A stretch of 64,000 nucleotides of DNA. Origin: Opisthorchis felineus. Its lineage: Eukaryota; Platyhelminthes; Trematoda; Opisthorchiida; Opisthorchiidae. A model generated the notes under the pieces. It saw only the letters and a program-made list of their open reading frames with translations. It was not told the origin of the DNA and searched no databases. The DNA lies in assembly GCA_004794785.1 (NCBI GenBank), contig SJOL01006487.1:1069195-1133194 (forward strand), in the 5' to 3' direction. Below, one piece after another: positions 1 through 12,000 of the stretch. The translations under genes were made by a program, and so were the position numbers. Position 1 is the stretch's first letter; the number at the start of each line of letters is the position of its first letter.

Positions 1-244
1 ACCAAGTAAGTGAAGCAACCGTCCACAGCGGTTTTCCTTTTGTCAAACACTAGCTAGAATTTATCAATTTTCGTAGCATAGGAGATGTGGGAACTAAAGC
101 TAAGTAAGACGCTTCGTTATGGTGCACTCCAAAGGGAGTTATACATACATCGCCATTTGATTTAGCTATCGGTTTTGTGCCATATTTTGGGCTTGTACAC
201 TTGCTGTGGGAAAACCGAGTGGTTTCGAAATCCAGCCTATGTAT

Positions 245-549
245 ATCTGTTGTTTATTCGTAAAGCACTACTCATAAGGTTGCTGAAAATTCTTCGACAG
301 CCCACGACCGGTTTCGCCCTTCTTGGGGCTCATCAGGTAGGCGCAGTCCCCGAGTTTTCGTCAACCTTATGTTCTACTTGAACCCAAATTGCACGAAATT
401 AGCGAAATACACTCATTTGCAAACAAATTTGGTTTTGCGAGAGACTTACCTGGAACCCAGCTGAATCTCTCGTTTATGATGTTCTGCTGGCTTCCAGGTG
501 AGTCTCTCGCAAAACCAAAGTTGTTTATAAATGAGTGTATTTCCCTATA
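245..549. repeat. Hammerhead repeat family, copy 1, fold-back
   Basis: A copy of the ~300-bp family with an intact hammerhead core on the minus strand (300-342). It is followed by a segment (405-455) repeated in inverse orientation at 492-542, so the two ends form a long imperfect hairpin. Confidence 0.8.
295..348 (-). ncRNA. Type I hammerhead ribozyme motif, copy 1
   Basis: On the minus strand the order is helix I GCCTAC, core CTGATGA, helix II GCCC-CAAGAA-GGGC, core GAAA, a minimal CCGG helix III and the cleavage triplet GTC, then helix I GTGGGC. The helix I strands pair with one G-U wobble, and an outer GAC/GTC extends the stem past an internal loop. Cleavage would fall between 306 and 305. 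All invariant core bases are present. Confidence 0.78.
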
Positions 550-597
550 TCTGTTGTTTTATTTTAAGACGCCAAAATTCCGAGTCACTATGGTGTA

Positions 598-2273
598 AAT
601 CCTCCCCCCTCTATGTGATAGCAATGTTCTGGTTGCCTTGAACAACATGGTTTTATCTGTGTGGACGTCAGTTAGCCAGTCCGTGGTGTCCGTTTGAATT
701 GCATCTAAAGCTGTCCAGAGAAGACCTAACTTTCAAATTCGCAGTACTTGGAGATTTTGGAACAAAAATTCGATACATTTGACGCGAATTTCATCATAAG
801 CGCAACGGTCGAGTGGCGAGTTCGACCTTCGTTAACACCGGATATTATATAATTCAATGAGGTTTATCATATAAGCGACCTCAGATTGAGCGTTTGTTAA
901 TCACAACTTTGGGGATACTACCATTTACAAGAAGCGCTGATTTGTCGCCACTGACGTTGGTACTGTCCAGTACCCCGTAACTTCTGAGAAGTTAGTGTAT
1001 TACGTTAAGTTGAATTTTCATGGAATGTAGGGTTGTTTTTCCATTTGGAAAATTAAAGTTCAACACAGTGGAAAGGTTGGAAAGGTGGCACTTACATTCT
1101 ACATCTTTGGACATTTGTTTACATTTAGATATCACAGAGAAAGTTGCGGAAACAATAAATAAGGAATAAAAGTGATAGTCCTCGTCGGGAATACAGCTAG
1201 CTAGAACTGTGGAATTTTCGAAGTGAACTTGGCAAGATAAGCCTTGTAAAACTAGCCTATGAAATAGTGGTCCAAAATGAATAGAAAATTTGCTTTGTCC
1301 TGGATGAGAGATACGAGTTGTCAGGGTAGAGTTCAGTCAAGGCTCACAGCCGAAGGCAGCAAATTTACATAGCAACCCAATCAGACGCATGTCACATACT
1401 CACAGACCACGTTTTTACTTGACTAAAGAGGCAATGTGCAGTCCGAGTATTCTTACTGAAACCTAAGTGACGGAGGCGTTGGCTAACGTGCAAGGGACTT
1501 AGTGAAATGGTACCTCAGACCAAGGAAAACTCTTCATTTTAAGACACTTTTGACCGCAACAATGGGTATTCCATTGAAGCTCCTTTATCTGAAGGGGAAA
1601 CCGTTCTAAAACGACTGTGCGTTCCGGAAAGAACACTCATCCTCGACCAGGAGATATTCTGTATTTTAGCATTTTGGCATGCTACCTTGAACATCTTTCC
1701 TCAGGTGAGTTATTTATATCCCAACAGGGTAGGTGTGTTTCAATCCACGTAAGGCACAGGAATACTATGGTTATCCCGATGGATTTCCACTCATGGGAAA
1801 CCCAGTATCTAGTCATATGTGAATCTGGTGCAGACGAATTTCCGTCTCTTCGCGTTGCCTTAGGATAGTTCACCGTAATTCCATGACACGGGTAAAGTTC
1901 GATGGAAAGAGGGATATTTCGTACTTTTAATGCGCATCGATAAACTTATTGTATGGAAAGTTAGGCTCACAGGCGACGCCAGGCTCTTTGCTATGCTATC
2001 CTATGCACAAAGTTCAACCATTCCTACCAAGCTTCTTGAATGAAGTCACTTCGTTGAGCCATAAATGATATCTTGTTCAACTGCTGAAAATCTTAGTGGA
2101 CATTGCGGTTGTTTGCATAGAAAGCTCTCCAAAGCAAGTAAATTTCGTCGCTGATGGATTGATAAATGTTGAATAAAAGACGGGAACTATGGAGATTCAC
2201 GTGCAATCAAGCCCATCATCAGCATAACTCCACGGTATTCAGACTGTTCAGACTGTTGCAAACAGTAAACTTA
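598..2273. other. No gene seen
   Basis: Only short open frames of 60-85 codons on both strands, with no domain or repeat recognised. It separates the first two hammerhead-repeat copies. Confidence 0.5.
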
Positions 2274-2672
2274 TCTCAAGAAATACACTCATTTGCAAAT
2301 CAATTTGGTTTTGCGAGAGACTCACCTGGAACCCAGCCGAATCTCTCGTTTGTGATGTTTCCATGCAACTGAATGTGCTGCACCAGGCCGCCTCATGTTC
2401 CAGTTGCTACGATATTCGAGATATCGCGATGCATGTAATTTTACGCAATGTACTACTCATAAGGTTGCTGAAAATGCTTCGACAGCCCACGACCGGTTTC
2501 GCCCTTCTTGGGGCTCATCAGGCAGGCGCAGTCCCCGAGTTTTCGTCAACCTTATGTTCTACTTGAACCCAAATTGCACGAAATTAGCGAAATACACTCA
2601 TTTGCAAACAAATTTGGTTTTGCGAGAGACTTACCTGGAACCCAGCTGAATCCCTCGTTTGTGAAGTTTCCA
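2274..2672. repeat. Hammerhead repeat family, copy 2, tandem unit
   Basis: The segment beginning AAATACACTCATTTGCAAA occurs at 2281 and again at 2590, so this copy spans more than one monomer with a 309-bp period. It is the longest well-preserved unit and contains an intact ribozyme core. Its left part (CTGAATGTGCTGCACCAGGC onward) recurs at 8499, 15545, 18540 and 32480. Confidence 0.82.
2480..2533 (-). ncRNA. Type I hammerhead ribozyme motif, copy 2
   Basis: The core is identical to the copy at 300 (CTGATGA, GCCC/GGGC helix II, GAAA, CCGG, GTC). Helix I is GCCTGC/GTGGGC, retained through wobble pairs. The predicted cleavage point is at 2491/2490 on the minus strand. Confidence 0.76.
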
Positions 2673-4724
2673 TACTTATCTCTTAGAAGGCATGCGACGA
2701 ATCACTCTCAAGGTTGTCTACCCTAATGTGGTCCTATGTGATTCCCTCCTCCGTATGAGAGGACGCCGTCGAATGGATACATCTGCCTAAAATCCCGTCG
2801 GTTTCAATTCTTGAGAATGCACGGCACAGAAATCTCACATTACTTTTAGCATGACCAACAATCATAAATGTTCAACACAGACGGGCTAAAATGATCTCGC
2901 CCTGTGCTTCTAGGACACAAACCTACCAACTTAGCAAGTTGTGACCTTGTGTTGTTTGGTAGCATAAGCTTGGTAAACGTCTGTCTCACTTACTTCATCA
3001 CGCTGATAAAACTGTCCCGTAAAACCTGATCAGCTATAGGTCTGGAAAGATCTCATCTGGGGAAAAGTGCATGCTTGTTCCACTTCACGAGTGACGGAAG
3101 TTACATCCCTAATGAACCTGGTGGTTTTTGATGGGCTAGAGTCCTAGATAAGGGTAATTAGTAGGGAGGAGTCTTCGGGCGATAAAAACTGAAATAAAAG
3201 TCATCGTAATCCAACAATGCTGTAGGAGAAGGCGGTGGCTTGTTTGTTATTGCTGCGGTAATTAGTATGGACAGTTTTATCTCACGGCGTCATTCCGATT
3301 AATAGTGGTAAATGAATCCTGTGATTGCTCCCACTGATAACCCAGGTTACCATCACGACCTGCCAGCCGCCAACAAATCTCTGGACAAACACTGACCTCA
3401 GCGCCGTCGCAACATGGAATGTTGTTGGAAACCGTTTTCGGTGTTTACATAGTAGGTGACTTGTGAGCCGCACCTTTTTTTAGGCATCTCGGTTCGGTTG
3501 TGTCGTTGTTTGCTTACAAACATGCGCTGGAGTGTAAGCCTCCTGATGCAGTTTACTGCTTGAAGGCTTTAAAATTTTATCGTTAGTTACAAAACTGGTT
3601 CGAATAATGAGTAGTCTAGCGATTCGATATGATCCAACATACTACCTGAAACTAGAGCTACCTAGGTAGATAGTACAGCTAGGTAAGTAGCCTCAGGTAA
3701 ATGGTACCAAAGTATGTTGGTAGGTATATATTCATAGAGAAAATCCTGAACTACTACGCCCCGAGCCTGACAGCACTACCAGGTAGCTCCAAGAACTGAT
3801 AGTATGTGGACCCCCGCATGCACTAAAATGTCGAGTTTGTGTTGTTCAGCTCTTTTCGTACTCTGTCACAATCCTACCTTGGCAGTTAGTTGGCTGTGAG
3901 AACGAACACCACGGGAAGGTTCATGCAAATCTGGAATCTGCCTCAAAATGCCAATGCATTGTCTGTATGTATTTACGCTGATGCTAAGTGTACTAAGAGT
4001 CATCTCAAGTTCCTTGATGTAGCGACCATAACCTAAAATGTTGGAAGAAGCAAGGAGTTGATTTAAAGAGGGAGTTAGCTTTAAATCGGGTTTATAACCG
4101 TGACATTTCTGTCAACTGCTTATTCAAACAGTGCTTGTTGACTTCTCAGGTCATCAACTAATGGACAGTGGAGCCTGGTAATAGCAAAAAATGCTGTCCA
4201 CTGAATAAACTTATCCAGGTACAAGCCATGCTATTGATTTTTTCCCCTTCCTTCTACCACAATTCCATAATCTACTTTTATCGGCTCCAGAATCATTAAG
4301 AGACAGTGACAAAGGATAAGCTGTACGAATTCACTATAGTATGAAGAAAGGTGGGGGAACAGTTATCCTATCCAAGGAAGTGGCTCCTCTTTGGAACGCT
4401 CATTCTTGAGAAAAACCACCATAATGTATTGACGCCTTCTAATCACTCGGCTGGAAACCTCCAGAACCAAATCTTGCATTCATAAGTTTGCCTAAGTGGC
4501 TTGATAACGTGGTGATTTCCGTACCCAGGCGAATCTTCTGGAACTAGTTGGCGAAATCAAACCCTGCAAGTCATAGTAAGTTAGAAAATTGAATGGTATT
4601 CATAAGTCGGAAGTCTTCCTTCCAGCTGATGAAGTTCTATACTCTGTCTATCCTGTCCTTTTTTTCTATGGATCGTTTGCTCAACAGTATCACCAAGGGC
4701 TGTGCTGAAGTTGATGAAAACTCC
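2673..4724. other. No gene seen
   Basis: Apart from the palindrome at 3634-3720, nothing recognisable. Open frames are short. Confidence 0.5.
3634..3720. repeat. Discontinuous palindrome
   Basis: CCAACATACT (3634-3643) pairs exactly with AGTATGTTGG (3711-3720), and ACCTGA (644-649 of the same block) pairs with TCAGGT (3693-3698). The loop is filled with repeats of CTACCTAGGTAG type. Confidence 0.45.
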
Positions 4725-4900
4725 TTGAAAGCAGCTACCGCTTTCATCTTATTTGGGGCTAATCCAGTTGGCTTGAACCCCGGTTCCCATCAATGCCTTC
4801 TCCCAACTGAACACCAGATTGTAGGGGAACCATTCGGCTGGTGTCGACCAGAGACTCTGTTGAACTTCAGCTGAATCTTCCGTCTGTAATCTTCAGTCGA
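4725..4900. repeat. Hammerhead repeat family, diverged copy
   Basis: TTATTTGGGGCTAATCCAGT, followed later by AGCTGAATCTTCCGTCTGTA, aligns with the family order (TTCTTGGGGCTCATCAGGT, then CTGAATCTCTCGTTTATGAT). The ribozyme core has decayed. Confidence 0.45.
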
Positions 4901-6117
4901 ATACTCGCCTTCTATTTTCAGCTACAACAAGATAATAAGACGAAGGAAACTGGAGTTTCGACCAAGACACCAGTTTACTTATCCCTCAGATTCGTTTACT
5001 TTCGCCTGTAACTGACCAACAAGCAACTTCCCTTCAATTGAAAACAGCATCTAATTAGAATAGGAATGAAATTTCCACAACCTCGGAATAAACATTTATC
5101 ACTTTGGGCGTTTGACCAACACACTCAAGACGTTGCTTGTTTTCCAAATTAGGGAAAAACAATAGAGGGAGTTTGTCTCCCCTGTTATCGACACCTACAA
5201 AAATGGGAAGGTTCGATATAGTAGATAATTAATTCAAGAATCACTCATGCGTGCGTACATGTCAGGCGCAAATCGGTCAGTGTGGTGAATACAAATCAGC
5301 TTGTTGCGTGTGCTTTTGCCCACACCTACTGCCTTAGGATGATAAATTTGTCACAGCGGCTAGGGCGCGACAGTTGTCAGTGTGGTGTCAGATCAATGCA
5401 GCCGATCATTCATCATTCATTTGTGAGACAAGATCCAGATTTGAGCAAGACGGACAACTTTGGGAAAAACAGTTCCATCAGGTGGCTAAATGAAATGAAG
5501 CGGGTGGTAAAATGTGAGGTTGCGTGCTCATCACTGAAGTGTAGCGATTGAAATTTATCGTTAGCGGACTAGCTGATGTCAAATTTTGCTTGCCTTCAAA
5601 GGATTTGATGTTGCGAACAACTCCAAGTGTTGAATAAGCTCCGTAGAATTTCATGAGGTTTCAAGTACCGAGACAACTATGGGGCTGCTGGCCTTATTAC
5701 CATCAATAACTTGTGGCCTATGTTTTGTTTTCTCATTCTCCCTCTAATATATTGTAATGCTTGGAAGCCAGTAATTACACTGACCATCTAAGGAATCCAA
5801 AAAAGCCAATGAAGGGAATTCTCCAAGCTAGTCACTTCTAGAATTCTTCCTCACTAGTGTTAGCGAAATGAACTGTCAGTAAGAGGCGGATTATTGCTCA
5901 CTGTGCGAAATTTAACTAATGAATGAACTGGGTGGGGTTTTCGTACTCTCTCCGATAGAGTCAGCATCAACGAAACTTGGAACAAAAACTGGACTACGTT
6001 TTAATCAGTTTATGCTTATAAAAACCCATTTTTTTTATTGCGGGGTGGGTACTCGGTCGTCGAACGGGTCCTTTCGATGTAAGTCTTCGTCTGAATGGGA
6101 GCTAACCACATTACTGA

Positions 6118-6200
6118 TCAGCCTCTCGTGGCCAAACAGTTAAGTGTTCAACCACTGGGCGGAGGGTCGCTGGTTCGAAACCCTCTGAGTTTCGTGAGAT
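6118..6200 (+). repeat. Possible second tRNA-derived SINE head
   Basis: CGTGGCCAAACAGTTAAGTG resembles an A box, and GGTTCGAAACC about 45 bases on resembles a B box, with the spacing of a tRNA. It does not share the body of the main SINE family. No clear cloverleaf forms, so it is not called a tRNA. Confidence 0.4.
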
Positions 6201-6967
6201 GCTCACTGATGATGAAACAGCTGTGCAGTGTCTGTCGGCTTTCCAACAGAGAATGACCTCGCTGACAGGACGAAATCTCTCATATGTCTAACATGCTTGA
6301 CAATAACTTCAGATCTGAGTTAGAGCATTCCAAATGTTAAAAGGCGTGTGACCATGTTTGTCGGTTGTCATCTCCAGGCACTTTCCTAACTTTATGGTCA
6401 CATCAGTCAGGCTCATCAAGAGGTGGACATTTACGTGTATGCTTCCTTTTGTAGATAAAAACAAGCGTACCCCCAAGAAGAAGCGCCGTTCTGAAACCAC
6501 ATGGCTTAGGGATGAGCCCTTCGAACAGGTGCCGCTTCCCTGTCCATCATCAATGGTGGGAGGCGATGATGGCACAGTTAGTTTAATTTGTATTTCTAAC
6601 CTGCTGTGAACTGAAATTCAATCAAAATGTGCGCGCTGTGCAAGTGAATTCCACTCACAAAAGGTCACTATTTCCGTTTACGCCAACAGACGAAACAGAC
6701 GGTAGATGCATAATTCTAGCCTCTCTTCTAGGCTCTCTTCTAGACTGTCATGTTCAAATTTGCGCATTTTTTTGTTCTTACCTACAGACTGTGTTTATTT
6801 CCAAGCACCCGTGAAACACCATGTATCAAAAGTTATTGCAAACTAAAAGTCCTAAATAATTGCTTGTGAAGCTATTTGGACAAAAGGTGTCAAGCCTACT
6901 GCAGGTAATATCATCCTTGACATCAATCAAACGTTTTCTGCTGTCGGGACCCACCGAATTTAAATGA

Positions 6968-7001
6968 CTACCGATTGTTTACCAAGCCTTTCTGAAACGA
7001 T
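6968..7001. repeat. Half copy of the 55801 hairpin repeat
   Basis: CTACCGATTGTTTACCAAGC followed by CTTTCTGAAACGAT matches the right arm at 55841-55874 with two differences. No inverted partner is seen nearby. Confidence 0.65.
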
Positions 7002-8379
7002 TAAATGACAGGTGTTAAACAAGAGGTTCGACTGCCATCACAAACATCATGATGACGGGTGTTTGGTTTGTTACCATTGCATCAATCCACATAGCAATAT
7101 GTGAGGGAAAATCGTGGTCGTAGTTCACATAGCTGCTTATTTTGGAATGCCAACACATTGCCTGCTGCATTGTTGGCGACTTTTACAATCCAACACATCA
7201 AAAGTTGGGCTGATTTACTGACTGCATGAATTTGTATGGAGTAGGACGATATCACGATAACTTCGGACTTGGCACGACTTCACACTGACCAAACTTCGGT
7301 GTTGGGGCTGCGTCCTCTGAATTGGCCAGGAGTGACAACAGAAAAGGGGGTGGTAAGAATCACGTCACGGGGTCCAAATTTTTGTGTTTTCTATTGTTTC
7401 TATCTCAACAGCCATGACAACAATGAATAGTGGTTGGGTGGTTGGATTGACGAAAGCTACTACCAGCAGTGAATACCCATTGTCTAGAGATCGGGATGGC
7501 ATAGCAGACGAGATACATGTTGCTACGTAATGCCCAAAAAGAATGAGAACAAAGGAAAAATTGAGGTCACCTTTTCAATCCGTCGTAATGCAAAAAGGAA
7601 GAAAAAGTTACTTCGTATCTTACTACTTGCCTCTAGCCAGTGGACTTTGGTGAATACGGAATTGTATACTGAGAGGTTTATGGCTTAGTGGGCAGGAAAT
7701 CCTAGTAACTACGGCTTCATCACTTGTATATTACTACTCTTCCGCAAAAGCCCGAATGTTCTTTGGGGCTCTCATGTCTGCATGCTGTGTATTCTCTTCC
7801 TGTTTCCTCTAGTTCGCAACGAAAAACCGCTCCTGCGTCTGGTCTTTACAAAACTCACCATTCACATTCAGCTACACCTATGCCCAGTTGTGATCCCTCA
7901 GCCCTTTTCAGGCTCACGTCATAGGTAACCTAAGCTTTGTACACAATGCGATTGAGGGGTCCTCTCCTGAGCAACACTATCAATCTAAGGATGCGAAGGA
8001 CGCAAATGTGAGGATGACCAATATCTGTGGCTCCTCCCTCGGCTACTCGCAAAAGTTATAAGGGCGAGAAACTAAGTCGAGCGCATCACCTGGTGCAGAA
8101 CGAATTCACAATGTTTGTTTTTCGACCCCGACCAGTTTCTGGAACCCCAACCGTGCTACTTCCAGGGTTTTCTAACAACACTCTGAAAGAATAGTAAACT
8201 ACGCAAAGGATTGCTCTTCACTGGAAAACGAATTTAAACTGATGTGTCTTCCAGGACCAGTAGATCGGCTGAAGACATAAACCTCGGTGTACATGAGTTG
8301 CGTCACACCAGAGAAAAGCTTAAATCCGTTAGGTGAACACATTCTAATTGTGCTTTTTCATTCCTCCACTCGCTGTCTG

Positions 8380-8610
8380 TCCTATCCTTATCACCAAATT
8401 TCCCTCATCCAAACACTGACTAGGTGTCGACAAATGCAAATCAGTTTAGTTTCACCGGAGACTCAAATGAATTTCTCGTTTATGATATTCTTCAACTGAA
8501 TGTGTTGCACAAAGGCCACCCCATGTTTCAGTTGGTACGATATTCCAGATATCGCAGTATATTTTCATAAAGGAAACTACTCACAAGGTTGTACAAAGCC
8601 TTCTGAGCTT
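8380..8610. repeat. Hammerhead repeat family, left part only
   Basis: It carries the GACTCAAATGAATTTCTCGT, CTGAATGTGTTGCACAAAGG and GTACGATATTCCAGATATCG segments of the unit and stops after ACTCACAAGGTTGT. The ribozyme portion is missing. Confidence 0.65.
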
Positions 8611-9019
8611 ACTTATTCAAAGCTTGGATGGTTGTTTGATTGGCAGCTTCATATTCAAGGTGGAGGCAAAACACCCATTTCTCACAAGAAGCAGAAGGTA
8701 AGATTCTTCTTCAGGCCAGGTTAAACGGCTAGTTCGGTAGTTGGTTAAATCCTTCACGAGATATCCGTTTGGGAGATTCCAATACTTTTGCTGGGACGTT
8801 TGACCGCTCAATAATCCCACGTGTTATTACAACACCAATTAAGCTGTCATGTTTTTCATGAAAAGCCTTGTGGGTCCTTAACAAAGTCTCTTCAAACGAA
8901 AGGTCCCGGAAGACCTGTCATTCGTGCTGGATTGTAAATGGTTTAGCCAGGTTCCTGTTATGGGGCATTTTGTTACTCGGTTTGTCCGTAACGGGCACGA
9001 CGTATAAAAATTGGTTCAT

Positions 9020-9085
9020 ACTTTCGTAATGCACTACTCTAAGTGCGAATGAGTGTAAATGAGTGTATTTCGCTAGCTTGGTTCA
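9020..9085. repeat. Hammerhead repeat family, small remnant
   Basis: TTTCGTAATGCACTACTC resembles the unit's TACGCAATGTACTACTCATA, and AATGAGTGTATTTCGCTAGC is the inverse of the unit's GCGAAATACACTCATT segment. Confidence 0.45.
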
Positions 9086-12000
9086 TACTGTTTTCTTATC
9101 AGGTTTTGTACGTTTCCCCGGAAGTTCAGAGATTATTCGGCTAGACAACCTCAGTGCGCTTTCGTTCTCCTTCAGCTTCAGGTTACCTCTCTTCTGATAG
9201 ATTTTCAGTAGAACAGCTGGAAAAGGACCTTTCTAAGCCTGTGAAAGTTCGCTTACGGGTTGCATGGGGCGTTTGGCCACGAATTCCGCTCAGTGACGTT
9301 CGTAGTTCCTCAAGAAATCTTTTGATTGTTTGGCTTTGTACACATACACCGAATTCATATGCACGTCACTCTCGTCTGAACAGTCTACCTTCTGTCTTGA
9401 CACATTTATTCTGGTGAGCTTACAACAAGGGATGGAAGCACTGAACGCGAAGTTCGCTCTTGTAACAGCCCATCAGAAGTACCTCCCTCAGACTAATGGC
9501 ATCAGGACTGCACATACGAGGGTGAGTGAATATGAATTCTAGAAATCCCGAAAGCACCTGCGACTAAAAGGACCGAAGTTTGTGGAAGTGTGTGAAAATG
9601 CGAAAAAATGTGGAGATTCATATCACCAAAGTTACACTGAGGATTTGCGTGAACATGCAGAAGTTGGGTGAATACAATTTACAGTGATGGTTAGGATCAA
9701 AACACAAAAGAGACAATATTCGCTCTTACTGATGCATGTTGTCCTTCTAGGTAGTTTTTTTGAATCTCGACGCTTATTGGAACGTTTGGCATAAAAATCA
9801 TAGGACCCCATGTTTTCGGTACAAACATAAAAGTCGCGAAATTTCGTTAACTCTTGGCATTCTTCTCAAAGGTTGGGAAATTCTACACACATGCAATGCG
9901 TCAGTTAAAGCTCGACTGCCTCTCAGTGTTAAACGAATTTTCTAGCATGAATACCTGTGCGCTACCGCCACATCCCAGTCCCTAATATCTGAGTCTAATC
10001 TGATGTAAGTGAGTTTTACAAATAACGCTCAGTTATTTCGTATTGTAAATGGTATGGTGGTGATATCCTAGTCTTCTAGCAGCTGAGGACCTGTTATTTG
10101 GCACCCGCCAGACGAAGTACGTTCCCCAGACCAAGCTGTCGCTTGCGTCAATATGAGAACCACCACTGCTGTACTGAAACCGCAACAGACAGAACTAACA
10201 GTGAACGCAGATACACGTTGAGATAAGAGCACGAACGTGATGCAAGTGACAACTTTTTTGCCTCGTTGTCCGATGCTCCTATCAAGTGTCATTCGCCGAC
10301 CAACTCAAATAAACCATTTGCGGATGGTGTAATCAGATCCTTGACGGCTGGTGCTAGGTCTACGTAAATTGGATCCTGATATCCCATCCGATTAGTTAAA
10401 ATTGTGTGAACCACTGTTAGGCCAATAAAAATCGTCACGTTGATGCTCAGCCTTTCGTTCGCTGTTCCCCGAATAAACTGTAGCACACATAGAAATTGAC
10501 GGGTTATGGACCAAAAGAACGAAAGAGTGAAGAACCGGGACCTGACGCACAAGGCGTCTTTTTGTTGGACAAACTGGCACGGAATTACAGGCTTAACTTC
10601 TCTTGCGCAGTAAGCCTAACAGGTAACCTGTCAGTCGTCACTCCAATAGTTTGGACTTGAATGTGCGACATCATGGCAGCTTTTCACCCGCCCCTTTGTT
10701 AGTCTGCGATGTCTTCTTTCTTGCATCTGAATGTTTGTTATGCTATTGCAGAACAGTCTGTACAGAGTGCTGGGACTACGGTGACTTTTTTAAGCGTTTA
10801 GATTCTTGGATGTCTCAGGTCTGCATATTTGTTTGAGCATGTTTGCGGATCAGACACAGGTAACCCTGCATGAGTGTACCGGGTATCCACATAGATGCCT
10901 ATGAAGTTCGTCTCAGTTCATATGGAAGACTGAAGTAGAACATGAGACTGTCGTTTGAAGATGTTGCCAGTAATACCAATGAGCAGTATAATCAAACACT
11001 GAGTGATTCTGTGATAAAAGTCAGCAAAAATGGGTTAAACAAGCGAATTAAATCATGATGCGGTTCATTGCAAGCAAGGGTTGATCGGAAGAGCTCGCCC
11101 CGGAACTGGGCAGTTTCAAATGTTTTGACCGAGTTTTGTAAAGATTAATCAGTGTCCTGTATATCCACAGTCATTAAAAAAACTTTCGTTTTTCGATTTT
11201 TCGTTGTACGGTGGTGCAACTTTACTATTAGGTTGGGAGGACGGTTTGCCAGTTATCAGAACTCAGTTTCTAAAACGGATGGTATTACTCCAGAAAGTTC
11301 GCTCTTTGGAGCCAGCGTTTTCCCTACGTATTCCCAAATAGTATCAGTAATAGATTATTGATTGAAACATTCTTCGTGTTTGTAATGCAGCATGCTGACC
11401 GAGTTGAGTTTGGTTCGTTCGTTGACAACAAAATTCCACGTGTAACCCGGATTGCATATATGAGACTAGCCAAAATTCTTCAGTACTTCTGATTTTATTG
11501 GTAATATTTTTTTGAAAAAAAAAACGAAATGCTAAAATTAGTTGTTGCAAATAATAGCTGCACTAAAGGAGCTGCTGAACAAACAGTGAATAGCTAATAG
11601 CATCGTTCGAAATGTGGAATGTAAGGTTCTAGTGAAAACACTCCCTGCATGCTTGGGTAAAAATTCGTTAGCGACAGTACAAATTCTCTCGTTGTTTGCT
11701 CGACGATTAGCCAGCCTAATACGGCAGATAGGAAAAATGGAACCGTGTAGTTCGGTCTTATGAATCGGAGAACTGTCGATCGTACCCTCTGAGACGTACA
11801 ATAGCGCCTGGTTATCCAGGTCTTCCCTATGGATTGGATAGAATTCCACTTGGATGAACATTAGCCTGTACTCCGTGTAGTCCGGATCACTATCACTTAA
11901 CTTCCACTTCAAAACAAACCGTCTAGCGGATAACAATATACTTTGCCTACTTTATGACTCGACTTGTTGATCTGTTATCGTTGTACATCTCAACTCCGTA

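Larger units (their letters stand above)
4901..8379. other. No gene seen
   Basis: It holds the possible tRNA-like head at 6118 and the half hairpin at 6968. The open frames (up to 89 codons) show no domains. Confidence 0.45.

Noticed and set aside
2395..2726. Overlapping frames in the hammerhead repeat
   Set aside because: They recur in each repeat copy in changing frames and match the ribozyme unit, not a protein.
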